DNA from: Planotetraspora sp. A-T 1434 | GTDB taxonomy: Bacteria; Actinomycetota; Actinomycetes; Streptosporangiales; Streptosporangiaceae | Length of the DNA: 64,000 nt | Direction of reading: 5' to 3' | Assembly (NCBI RefSeq): GCF_025420585.1 | Contig: NZ_JAOEGB010000021.1 | Span: forward strand, 62,001 to 126,000 | Part shown: piece after piece, positions 1 through 10,341 of the stretch | Numbering within the stretch: the stretch's first letter is position 1 | Layout of the letters: each line of letters starts with the position of its first letter | Program-made: the position numbers and the translations under genes | Notes under the pieces: model-generated | What the model was told of the DNA's origin: nothing | The model's input: the letters and a program-made list of their open reading frames with translations, nothing else | Databases searched by the model: none

Positions 1-882
1 GATGTCCAGGATCGGCAGCACGATCAGGTCGGCGAAGATGAACGAGACCACGCCGCCGAAGCTGATCCCGCCGTTCCACAGGACGGCCGCGAGCGGGACG
101 TTGCCGATCGAGCACACGAAGCTGACCACCGCGACCAGCGGCCCGACCAGCGGCCCCCAGATCTTGGCCTCCACCGGATGGCCGGTCAGAAAGAACGAGC
201 GCCAGAACGACTCGGGCACCCACGCGGCCAGCGCCCCGGCGATCAGCAGCCCGCCCACGACATCGATCCAGACGGCCTGCCAGTCCATGACGAAGTAGTG
301 CGCGACAGTCGTACGACCCTGTGGCGAGAGGAGTCTGCGCCACAGGGGACCGTGCTCGACGCTCATGTCCATCTGGGCATGAGCCTCCATGCGGCCCTGC
401 ACTCCCCGGCGGGCGATCACGCGGGCCTTCTCCACGAGCCGCGGCCGCAGGAACACGCGGAACATCAACGCGAGCAGGACGATCATGAGCGGGCCGCCGA
501 CGAACTCCGCGAGCGTGAACTGCCAGCCCAGCAGCAGCGCCAGCAGGATGCCGAGCTCGATCACCAGGTTGGTCGAGGCGATCTCGAAGGCCATCGCCGC
601 CGTGAAGTTCGCGCCCTTGACGAAGATCGACCGGGCCAGCGCGACCGCCGCGTACGAACACGACGACGAGGCCGCCCCGAGGCCGGCCGCCTTCAGCAGC
701 GAGCGCGGCGAGCCGTCCGGAAGCAGGCGCACCATCTCACGTTTGCTGACCACCGCCTGCACGGCGGCCGACAGCGCGAACCCGAGAATCAGCGCCCACA
801 GGATCTCCCACCCCATCGCGAAGGCGAGCGAGAGAGCGCGCCACAGGGCGTGCAGGGCCGCCGGCGCCACATCCGCGAGCAA
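1..882 (-). CDS. YraQ-type (DUF318) membrane permease, C-terminus cut by window edge
   Basis: Reading frame on the minus strand enters at 882 and runs off the left edge, about 294 codons without a stop. The product is a multi-helix membrane protein. Near residue 60 it has SSSCSYAAVALARSIF, and near the visible end SFVCSIGNVPLAAVLW; these paired small-residue/Cys motifs are typical of the YraQ/ArsP permease superfamily, some of which export organoarsenicals or other small solutes. The start is TTG at 882: an in-frame stop lies upstream, there is no other start between, and AGGGAG sits 6 nt before it. The substrate cannot be told from sequence. Confidence 0.72.
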   Translation of the reverse strand, partial: MLADVAPAALHALWRALSLAFAMGWEILWALILGFALSAAVQAVVSKREMVRLLPDGSPRSLLKAAGLGAASSSCSYAAVALARSIFVKGANFTAAMAFEIASTNLVIELGILLALLLGWQFTLAEFVGGPLMIVLLALMFRVFLRPRLVEKARVIARRGVQGRMEAHAQMDMSVEHGPLWRRLLSPQGRTTVAHYFVMDWQAVWIDVVGGLLIAGALAAWVPESFWRSFFLTGHPVEAKIWGPLVGPLVAVVSFVCSIGNVPLAAVLWNGGISFGGVVSFIFADLIVLPILDI

Positions 883-957
883 TGGCCGCTCCCTGAAGCG
901 AGATCCGCGTGGTCACCGCATTCCCCGCACAGCGCGCGTCTCACCCCCGCACGCCGC

Positions 958-1194
958 TTATGAGGAGATCATCTGGCTTCCCAGCCGCTCCTGAGCGGAG
1001 AGAAGGCCGCGCAATTCCTCCGCGCTCTCGCCTGAGGCCGTCATGACCAGGCCCTTGTCCATCTCGGCGCGGGACAGCGATCTCGTCAGCCGGGTCGCGT
1101 ACCAGCGGCCCACGTCACTCCTCCAGATCGACCAGCGTCCGGCGTACTGGCTGCTCAGCTCTCTCCAGGCAGCGTCCTCGGCAGAGAAGCGCAC
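958..1194 (-). CDS. Small hypothetical protein, 78 aa
   Basis: A short soluble protein with no membrane segment. It has an aromatic N-terminal half (WRELSSQYAGRWSIWRSDVG) followed by a basic stretch and an acidic Glu/Leu-rich C-terminus (SAEELRGLLSAQE). Small proteins with this W-x-I-x-R opening and L-x-x-LL-x-x-Q ending are common in actinomycetes; I know of no function for them. It ends 76 nt before the permease start, in the same direction, so the two could be co-transcribed. Confidence 0.55.
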   Translation of the reverse strand: MRFSAEDAAWRELSSQYAGRWSIWRSDVGRWYATRLTRSLSRAEMDKGLVMTASGESAEELRGLLSAQERLGSQMISS

Positions 1195-1513
1195 GCGTCA
1201 CCACCTCCAGGCTAGGTGCCGGGAAACAACGATGTGCTCGTCCGGACACGATGGGTAGTGAGAGGCGGTCTCCCCCTTCCGGAGGCGCCGCCACCCCCGG
1301 CACGGCGAAGATCTCCCACTCGCTGCGGTCACTTCACCTGATCTTGATCCGAGCCTCCGTGACCCGAGCCGCCCCATGCCTCCGCCGGATATGACGCGGG
1401 TATTCGGAGAAGGTTAGAGATCAGGCCATGTGGGGTTATCTGTCCTGGTAATCGGCGGCGCCACCATCTCGGCAAGGTGCAGTGCTCTCGCTGACGCTCC
1501 CCCGGGATGGACC
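1195..1513. other. Intergenic region, no gene seen
   Basis: About 320 bases between the small minus-strand gene and the broken glycosyltransferase. It should hold divergent promoters, but I see no convincing -35/-10 pair, hairpin or repeat. The reading frames that cross it show no conserved protein pattern. Confidence 0.4.
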
Positions 1514-2533
1514 ATGAGGATCGTACGGCTGGCCAACTTCGTCGCCCCTCGTTCGGGTGGCCTCCGCACCGCTTTGAACGAACTCGGCGCCGGGTACGCG
1601 GCCGCAGGGCACGAGCCGCTGCTCGTGATCCCGGGAGCCGAGTCCGGGGAGCGGGAGACACCGGCGGGACGCGTCATCAGCGTGCCGGGACCGGTCGTGC
1701 CGGGGACAGGCGGCTACCGGGTCATCGTCGCGCGAGAGCCGGCTCCTCGACCGCCTGAAACCCGATCGGCTGGAGGTCTCGGACCGCACGACGCTGCGAT
1801 GGACCGGCCGGTGGGCGCGATCGCGCGGGATCCACTCGGTCATGGTGTCGCACGAGAGCCTCGACGGCCTCTTGCGTCTGTACGGCTCCTGCCTCCTGCC
1901 CGGAGCCGGGCCTCCGCTCGGCGGGCTGGCGGACCGGCTCAACCGGGCGAGCGCGGCCGACTTCGATCTCGTGGTCTGCACGACGGGATGGGCGGCGGCC
2001 GAGTTCAGCCGCCTCGGCGTGCCCAACCTGGCACGCGTGCCGCTCGGCGTCGACCTGGCCCACTTCACCCCCGAACGCCACGACCCGGCGCTGCGCCGGG
2101 CCATCAACTCGGTCGTCGACCACGTGGCCGGCAGGTACGACACGGTCCACGTGGACCTGGCCTCCCATCCCGCGCTGTACAAACGGCGGATGTGGGGAGC
2201 CGACCGGCTTCACCCGAGCGAGCGCGGCCACCGGATGCTGGCCCGTCTCTTCGCCGCCGAGCTGGCCGCGAGGGATTTCCCGTACACGCCCTGCCGGACG
2301 AGGAGCCCACCGGCGCGAATCCGTCGGCGTGGGCGAGCGCGCGCTGGCTGGCCACCGAGGGCACCGGCTGGGTGGTCAGGCGCTCCAGGGACTTCCTCCC
2401 CACGCTCGGAAGGCTCGTCCTCAGCGAGGCCTGGCACGAGATCCGAGGTCAGACCGCCGTGCTCGACGACCGGTTCCACGCCGAGCTCGACGGCATCCTG
2501 CGGCGCGTCGATGCCCAGCCCCTCCTCGCGTGA
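1514..2533 (+). pseudogene. Glycosyltransferase N-terminus fused by deletion to an SGNH-hydrolase C-terminus; two frameshifts
   Basis: Translation from ATG 1514 begins MRIVRLANFVAPRSGGLRT, the N-domain of a GT4 glycosyltransferase (MgtA/PimB-like). Near 1730 the frame shifts and the GT sequence continues (LKPDRLEVSDRTTLRW, then VPLGVDLAHFTPERHDPALRR). At about 2100 it passes directly into the C-terminal part of an SGNH/GDSL hydrolase, including the D-x-x-H pair in DRLHPSERGH. A second frameshift near 2280 is needed to reach the hydrolase end at 2533. Actinomycetes often have adjacent GT, SGNH hydrolase and GT genes, so the likely history is a deletion of the GT C-domain and the hydrolase Ser-bearing half, plus two small indels. 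No working product is expected. Confidence 0.8.
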
Positions 2534-2575
2534 CAGCGCGATCGTGAACGTCTCCCCCTACGGAAGATCCCGCCC

Positions 2576-3743
2576 ATGAGAGTCGCCATCGTCTCCGAGT
2601 CCTTCCTCCCCCAGGTGAACGGCCTGACGAACTCGGTCTGCCGCGTCCTGGAACACCTGGCCGCCCACGGACACGAGGCGATGGTGATAGCGCCGGGGCC
2701 GTGCCCGGCGAGCCATGCCGGATTCCCCGTCCACGCCACCCCGGCGTTCCGCCTGCCGTTCTACCGGTCGTTCCGGGTAGGCCTGCCGAGCCGCGAGATC
2801 CGCTGCGTGCTGGAGGAGTTCGAACCGGACGTCGTGCATCTCGCCTCGCCCACGGTCGTCGGAGCGTCGGGCATGACGGCCGCGGCCCGGCTCGGCGTGC
2901 CCGCCGTCGCCGTCTATCCAGACCGACCTCGCCGGCTTCGCCCGCCAGTACGGCATGCGCGGCACGGACAGCGCCATCTGGTCATGGCTCCGCCACATCC
3001 ACAGCCGGGCTGACCGGACGCTCGTCCCCTCCTCGGCGACCATGACCGAGCTGACCGAGCACGGGATCCCCCGGCTCCGGCTCTGGGGCCGCGGCGTGGA
3101 CCTCGACCGCTTCAACCCGCGCCACCGATCCGAACGGCTACGCCGGGAGCTCGCCCCGGGCGGTGAGGTGATCGTCGGCTACGTCGGCCGCCTGGCCGCC
3201 GACAAGCGCGTCCATCTGCTGACCATGCTGGCGGGCCTGCCGGGAACCCGGCTGGTGATCGTGGGTGACGGCCCGGCCGCGAGGGGATTGCGCCTGCCGG
3301 ACGCCGTGTTCTGCGGGCTGCGCACCGGCGAGGATCTGTCCGAAATTCTCGCCTCGTTCGATATCTTCGTGCACACCGGAGCGAACGAGACGTACTGCCA
3401 GGCCGTACAGGAGGCTCTCGCGGCCGGAGTCCCGGTCGTCGCGGCAGCCGCGGGCGGGCCTCTTGATCTGGTCCAGCCGGGACACAACGGGCTGCTCTAC
3501 CCTCCCGACGCACCATCCGAGATGCGGGAGGCCGTGGCCCGCCTGTCCGCCGATGAGGTGACACGGGTCCGTATGAGCGGCAACGCTCGCGAGTCCGTGC
3601 TCGCCCGCACCTGGAGCGCGGTGTGCGACCAGCTCTTCGGCCACTACGAGAGCGTCCTCCACGAGCCGGAGCCCTGGACCGCGCCAGCGACCGATCCGCC
3701 GGAGATCCCGGCTGGGTTCGACATGTCTCATCTCGGGGCGTGA
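2576..3743 (+). pseudogene. GT4 glycosyltransferase with a single +1 frameshift
   Basis: The first part (MRVAIVSESFLPQVNGLTNSV) is a classic GT4 N-domain opening. Just after AVY the frame is lost near 2919; one base fewer in TATCCAGACC would restore the conserved VYQTDLAGFARQYG block. The second frame continues to 3743 with a complete C-domain: GYVGRLAADKRVHLL, the nucleotide-sugar E-x7-E region around NETYCQAVQEALAAGVPVV and GGPLDLV. Apart from the indel it is full length (about 385 aa), resembling PimB/MgtA mannosyltransferases of cell-envelope lipids. It is the third broken gene in a row. A sequencing error is possible, but frameshifts cluster only here. Confidence 0.78.
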
Positions 3744-3809
3744 GCAGGTGAGCTCGGGGAGAGGTTCGGCTTGAATACCGCGCCGAACCGCCGGGGAGGC
3801 GCGCGAAAG

Positions 3810-4040
3810 CTACATGAAGTAGTTGATATTGGTCACCAGCCAGAACACCAGTGCCGCGACGAGACCCACTCGGATCATCGTCTTCACGCCACCCCATGCC
3901 GCCTTGCGTCGGACGGGAACCGCGGCGACGCTTTCGCGCCACCCTTTCCACAGGTCGGCCATTCTCTGCCATTGGCGCCCTGCGGCGAACAGCGCGAAAG
4001 CGATGGCGATGAACAGCAGGATCCGCTCATTTGCACCCAT
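3810..4040 (-). CDS. Small two-helix membrane protein, 76 aa
   Basis: Starts at ATG 4040 with a strong AAAGGAGG 4 nt upstream. Two hydrophobic segments (about residues 7-22, ILLFIAIAFALFAAG, and 55-70, IRVGLVAALVFWLVTN) flank a basic, Trp-rich cytoplasmic-type loop (WKGWRESVAAVPVRRK). No family is recognised. It faces the broken glycosyltransferase tail-to-tail, so it is probably its own transcription unit. Confidence 0.6.
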   Translation of the reverse strand: MGANERILLFIAIAFALFAAGRQWQRMADLWKGWRESVAAVPVRRKAAWGGVKTMIRVGLVAALVFWLVTNINYFM

Positions 4041-4302
4041 GCGTCCTCCTTTGCGGGGGGCACAGACACGTGGACGCGCAGCTCAACGTAACCCTTGTGA
4101 CGCTCCGCTGTCATCCAAGTTCGCTGCGATACCGACTCTTTCCGTGGTCTCCGGCGGGCCGTACGCCAGGGCACCCCTGCCGTACGGCAGGCTTGGTTAC
4201 ATCCCGGATCGTGCTTCAGTGCTGGAGAAGATCGGCCAGGCGGAGGCGGTCGCTGGGGCGTTCCGCGACGGCAGACGTTCGACCTGCACCCGGCCGTCAC
4301 GG

Positions 4303-4842
4303 TCAGTCCGGGAATCGGAGGAAGGCGGACGGGACGTGGTCCACCAGCCACACCCCGTTGGCGCTCACCCGGAAGGCATGACCGGTTGCGTGCATCGCGG
4401 CGGCGTCCACCACCAGGACGACCGGCTTGCCCCGCCGCGCGCCCACGCTCGTCGCGGTCTGCCGGTCGGGCGACAGGTGCACATGCTGCCGGTCCATGGG
4501 CCGCAGGCCCTCGGCCCGGATCGCGGCCATGCTCCTGGCCACCGTGCCATGAAAGAGGAACGGCGGCGGCTCGACCACCGGCAGATCGAGATCGACGGCC
4601 ACCGAGTGCCCCTGGCTGGCCCGGATCCTTCCTTCCTCGATCACGTACCGCTTCTTGTCGTTGTCGGCCACGACCTGCCGCAGCTCGACGTGAGAGATCG
4701 GGAACCCGTGCGAGGCTGCGGGCCGGAGAAGCACGCCGACCTCCACCCAGCCGTGCGCGTCCAGCTCGATCCCGATCCGCTCGGGCTCATGCCGCAGATG
4801 CTTGGCGAGGAACTTGGAAACCCGCACCAGCCGCTCGTTCAT
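4303..4842 (-). CDS. kptA: RNA 2'-phosphotransferase, Tpt1/KptA family
   Basis: A 179-aa protein of normal KptA length. It carries the family landmarks in order: SKFLAKHLRHEPE near the N-terminus, IRASQGHS in the middle, FLFHGT, and a C-terminal stretch with HLSPDR and VLVVDAAAM. The enzyme moves an internal RNA 2'-phosphate to NAD+, forming ADP-ribose 1'',2''-cyclic phosphate. In bacteria that lack tRNA splicing the natural substrate is unclear. The ATG at 4842 has AAGGG about 8 nt upstream. It lies just downstream of the toxin-antitoxin pair, in the same orientation. Confidence 0.88.
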   Translation of the reverse strand: MNERLVRVSKFLAKHLRHEPERIGIELDAHGWVEVGVLLRPAASHGFPISHVELRQVVADNDKKRYVIEEGRIRASQGHSVAVDLDLPVVEPPPFLFHGTVARSMAAIRAEGLRPMDRQHVHLSPDRQTATSVGARRGKPVVLVVDAAAMHATGHAFRVSANGVWLVDHVPSAFLRFPD

Positions 4843-4931
4843 CACGACAACCCTTCACCATCGGTCCCGCGACTACGACCAGGGCTTCGGCGGGTGCCGG
4901 CGGGACTGGTTGTTGCCGCTCGTGCAGGTAA

Positions 4932-5240
4932 TCAGGCTGCGTGGGCTTCGAACCACAGAGAACCGAGATCGTGTCCGGAAGTAAGCCGCACATCCGCGTC
5001 GAGAGCGGCGGCCAGATGCCGCAGCAGCGCGACTGTCGGCGCCGTGCCTCCTTCTTCGATGCATTCGATCTCGTCCTCGGCCATGTCCGCACGCTGGGCG
5101 AGCTCCGCGACGGTTAGGCCGAGAGCGATGCGCCGGTCATACAGGGCCTTGCCGAACGCCAGTGCCTCGCGGATCGCGATCCGTTCGGGATCATCGGCCT
5201 CCGCGCCAGGGCGTACCCAGCGGGTGTGGTAACCAGCCAT
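4932..5240 (-). CDS. HTH-type antitoxin, HigA/XRE-like, 102 aa
   Basis: The N-terminal third is acidic. The centre (ALYDRRIALGLTVAELAQRADMAEDEIECIEEGG) is a Cro/C1-type helix-turn-helix, followed by TVALLRHLAAALDADVRLT as in HigA-family antitoxins. It would bind the RelE/HigB-type toxin encoded just upstream and repress their shared promoter. The start is ATG 5240. In the ancestral toxin frame the toxin stop overlaps this ATG by one base (TGATG), so translation was probably coupled. The antitoxin itself looks intact. Confidence 0.78.
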   Translation of the reverse strand: MAGYHTRWVRPGAEADDPERIAIREALAFGKALYDRRIALGLTVAELAQRADMAEDEIECIEEGGTAPTVALLRHLAAALDADVRLTSGHDLGSLWFEAHAA

Positions 5241-5604
5241 CACACCAGCCTTTCAAAGATCTCGGTCGCCGGTCCACGATGGTCACGCTCGCAAATCTTC
5301 TGCGCCCGAACCGCCGGTCAATCTGTCGTTGATCATGCTGCTTGGTCTTGCGGAAGACGGTCAGCAACACGATGGTCCTGCTCGGAGTACACCAGTACGT
5401 TACCCGGGCCGCAACATCGCGAAGCCGGACCCGCAGCTCCCAGACAGGCCCTTCCAGATGGTCGGACCATGGTCCGCCGAGTTCTGTGCCCTTTTCCGCG
5501 AGCAGCCCGGCCACCTCATCGACACGCTTGAAATCGCTGTCACTCACGGTGTCGAACCATTCACGAACTTCCGGCTCAACCTCGAACCTGTACAGCTCGC
5601 GCAC
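5240..5604 (-). pseudogene. RelE/HigB-type toxin, C-terminus frameshifted
   Basis: Starts at GTG 5604 with AAAGGA 7 nt upstream. The first about 97 residues match phage-Gp49/HigB-like toxins: VRELYRFEVEPEVREWF, LGGPWSDHLEGPVWELR and IVLLTVFRKTKQHDQRQID. Just after QIDR, at about 5311-5316, one base is missing from a C/G run. The frame as read gives a basic tail to a stop at 5191. Adding one base restores AVRAQKICERDHRGPATEIF and a stop at 5240 overlapping the antitoxin start. The toxin is therefore probably inactive or altered while the antitoxin is kept. Confidence 0.75.
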
Positions 5605-5797
5605 CCGAGATCCTTTCAGCGATTGCCGATCGTGACCGCATGGACCGTGCTGCTGCACTCACCCTGCGGGGGCTCGACGGAGCAATGCATACGCTTCGCT
5701 TCGCCAAGAGCACGGAAAGTAGCATTTTCTCTGTTCGGTTTGCAGTCGATACGTGGCAGTCGGCCCCTGAGGGCTCATGACTGCGGAGGGCCCGGCA

Positions 5798-8742
5798 TCA
5801 GTGGCGGGTCAGGTATCCGTGGAGGCGGCGGCATTCCTGGGTGAACATGCTCGTGTTCTTGCGTCCGGCGATCACGCCGACCTCGGGGATCTCACCTCGG
5901 GCGTCGGCCCAGCCCGCCACCGTGACGGCGAACTTCACCAGCTTGGCCGCGCCTGGACGAGGCGACTGTCCCGGCGCGGGAAGCATCGCGGGCACCAGCG
6001 TCCGCAGCACCTGCCAGACCTCGCGGTGAGCGCCGCAGTGGGCCGCGCTCTCCAGTGCGTTCACGACGTGCTGCTGTTTCAGCCAGGTCCACCGGATGAG
6101 CAGCCCCAACTGGGCACCGATCTCTGCTGCGGGAAGATCCCCGCACGCCGCCATCGTCAGGAAGACCGACACCGCGTCGCCGGATTCCTTCTGCGCCATC
6201 AGGTACGCCAGGACCAGCGCGGTCGCCGCACCGACCGGACCGTCGGCCGCGGCGAGTCTCGCGGCGTGAACCGGGTAAACGCCAGGCCCGTTCCACTGGT
6301 GCAGCAGGTGCGGCAGCAGGTTGACGGCCACGACCTCCCGATGCGAGGGCAGCGTCGGTGACCACCAGTCCATGCAGCCGCCATGGTCCTCCCAGGCCCA
6401 CTTCGAGGGTTCGGTGAGCAACTCGTCGATCAGGTCCAGCCCGGTCGGCACGGCGTTCAGCACGGGCGTCAGCCGAATTCCGTCGACGCGACCCGGCGGG
6501 CGCTCGTCGAAGTAGTGCTCGTTAGCGTCCTCGATGTAACCGCAGCGAACCCCCGCCTCCGGGTCGCGCAGGCCGTCGCCGGCCAGCCAGCGGGCCGCCG
6601 TACGGCCCGCCTCGGAGGTCAGCCGCGCCGCCCTGGCCGCCGCTTCGGGATGGGCGCCACGCGGCAGGCGAAGGAGCGCCTGCTGCAGATCGGCGGCGAG
6701 GGGCCCGGCATGGGCTGCCTCGCATTCCTCCAACCTGGAGACTAGGACGTCCGGGTCGAGCGCCCCCGTCGAGGAGGTGGGCGTGGCCAGCAGAACCGGG
6801 GGCAGCGTGCCGTCCTTGAGCGCGGCCATGACCTCCGCGCACCTGCGCAGGAGGAACAGGTGCGGCGGCGAGACACGCGGAGGGTCGGGTAACCGGTCGC
6901 GCGGCGCCTCGGCCACGTGTTCTTTCGGCATGCCGGCCTGTTCGAACTGGGCGAATATCTGCTCCCGAAACTCCGCGGGCAGGTCGGCGAACGCGATGAC
7001 CTCGCCGTCCTCCTCATCGCTCTGGGAACCGGCACCCTCTCCAGGTGCCTGCCCGTGCCAGTCGCTTACCTCCACCACCTCCACGCCGCTCCACTCGACG
7101 TCGTCGCCTTCGTAGTCCCACGTATCGTCCTTCTCGATGAGAACCGATGAGAACGAGGAAAGGCGCCGGCCGTACGGTGTGGGCTCCTCGATCCGGATCC
7201 CTGGGTCGGCGCCAGGGGTGATCAGCTCCCTGGCCATCGCGGCCCGCCAGTAGTTGTCGTCGGTCCAATAACGCATGTCGAACAGATGCGGGTAATTGCC
7301 GCCGAAAGTCTCAGCCAGAGCCGACCGCAGGCCGTCCCTGTCCTGCCCGGCGAGACGGACGAAGCCGGCCAGCCAGCGCTCGCCGTCCTGCCAGCGCCAG
7401 GTGTGCGTGCCGAGCGCCCGCATCTCCACGGGGCTCGCCGGGACGGTCGGAAAAGCCTCAGCCGGGGACGGTTCGGGCAGCGGCGGCGGGGTGAAGGGCG
7501 CGGCGGGTTCCTCCACTGCGGGCTCCCCGCCGAAGACCTTGACCAGCCGGGCGCCCAGCGCGGGCGGCAGGGCCCGGATGGCGTCCCTGATCTGTTCGGC
7601 GCCGAGAGGGCTGAAGCGCGCCGCGTGCTTGAGCGCCAACTGGGCGACGCGGCCCTGGACGTCGTAGGACTCGTGGTGGAAGGCCGTGACGAGCGCCGGC
7701 GCCAGCTCGCCGGCCCGCTCGGGCTCCTGCCGTACGGTCTGGTCGAACCACGTGAGACCGGCCCGGACCAGCGTGGCCTCGGCCCGGAACAGGAGCCCTT
7801 CCACCGCCTCCACGACGTCGGCGGGCTCGTGCGCGTCGAGCCGTCGCAGGTGGCGCAGGGCGAGCTCGGCGACCGGCCCCGGGGCGGCGGGCAGCAGCCG
7901 CAGGTAGTCACGCCGGCGAGGCTCCACCTCGGCGGCGGACGGTTCGAGCAACTCGTGAAGGCGGACGAAGAACCGCAGGTCCTGTGCGGTCCCGCCGCGC
8001 AGGAACCGGCGCACGCACCCGTCGAGCAGCGACTCCCGGTCACCCGAGTCGCGCAGCGTCCTGAGCCACGGCGAGATGGGGTCGACGCGTTCGTGCTGCA
8101 ACGCCCTGCCGACCCCGTCGGCCTCGAAGATCCGGGGCAGCAGCACCGGGAGCAGCGGATCGGGCTCGGACCCCACCCCGGCCGACACCCAGGCCACGAC
8201 GAGCGGGTCGTGCTGGGGCGGCTCCGCCCCGGTGTGCCGCAGCATCGCCAGCGCGAGCGGGATCCCGGCATCGCGGGGCCCGCGAATCTTGGCGGCGAGC
8301 CGTACGGCCAACTCGGCCTGCCACTCGGCGGGCCTGTGGTCGAGGAGCCGCACGACCTGCGCGGGGTCGCCGAACTCGGCGTTGCGGGCGAACCGGCGCC
8401 AGGTGATGAGGTCACGGCGGGTCACCCAGGAGGCCACCGCGCTGACCGCGCTCAACGTGCCGGCTCCGGCCAGCCGTAGGAGGTCGGCCCAATCCTCCCA
8501 GGGCTCGTGCTCCGGCTCGCGCCAGGCTCGCCGCCCCCGATAGTCCTCCTCGTCCCACCGCCGGCTCTCCTCCGCCCAGCGTCGCTGCCGCATCGTCTCG
8601 GCGTGGTCACGCAGCACGGGGATGCGGCCGCGCAGCTCACCGGCGACGAGCTTGCGCTCGCCGTCGTCCAGCGCGACCAGGCGCTCGATCAGCTTGCCGG
8701 CGTCTCCCGCGTCGATGAGGTCGCGGATCTCGTCCCAGGCGG

Positions 8743-8746
<4 letters not shown>
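5798..8746 (-). CDS. DUF6493-type large HEAT-like protein, 982 aa
   Basis: A very long soluble protein starting MTAWDEIRDLIDAGDAGKL. It has many Leu/Ala-rich helical segments resembling HEAT repeats in the first half, a Pro-rich linker around residue 435, and a C-terminal domain with WSPTLPSHREVVAVNLLPHL and VSVFLTMAACGDLPAAEIG. I recognise it as the family that sits beside SWIM zinc-finger proteins in actinomycetes. Its biochemical role is unknown; a scaffold or substrate-binding role is an inference. ATG 8746 overlaps the stop of the SWIM gene (ATGA), so the two are translationally coupled. Confidence 0.7.
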
Positions 8747-10089
<1,343 letters not shown>

Positions 10090-10341
10090 GCCAGGCACAG
10101 TAGAGATCACTACCGACAAAAGGCGGCCCTGACAGCGCACGGCCCAAGAGCCGGCCCGGCCTCACCGCGGGGCCGCTTCCTTGATCACGCCGCCTGTTCG
10201 TTATGGACATTGACCGCGAACTTCCCGATAATTCTGGGAGAACTGTTGCTCGCGAGCCTCTGTCACCGCGGCCTCGCAACCCATCGCCATGTCGATGCCC
10301 GGTGACCTCCCATGCCCGGGCACCAGAAGGGTTGTCCCCCC

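Noticed and set aside
7286-8479. Long plus-strand reading frame opposite the DUF6493 gene
   Set aside because: It follows the GC-rich antisense frame of a well-supported gene and has no conserved motif.
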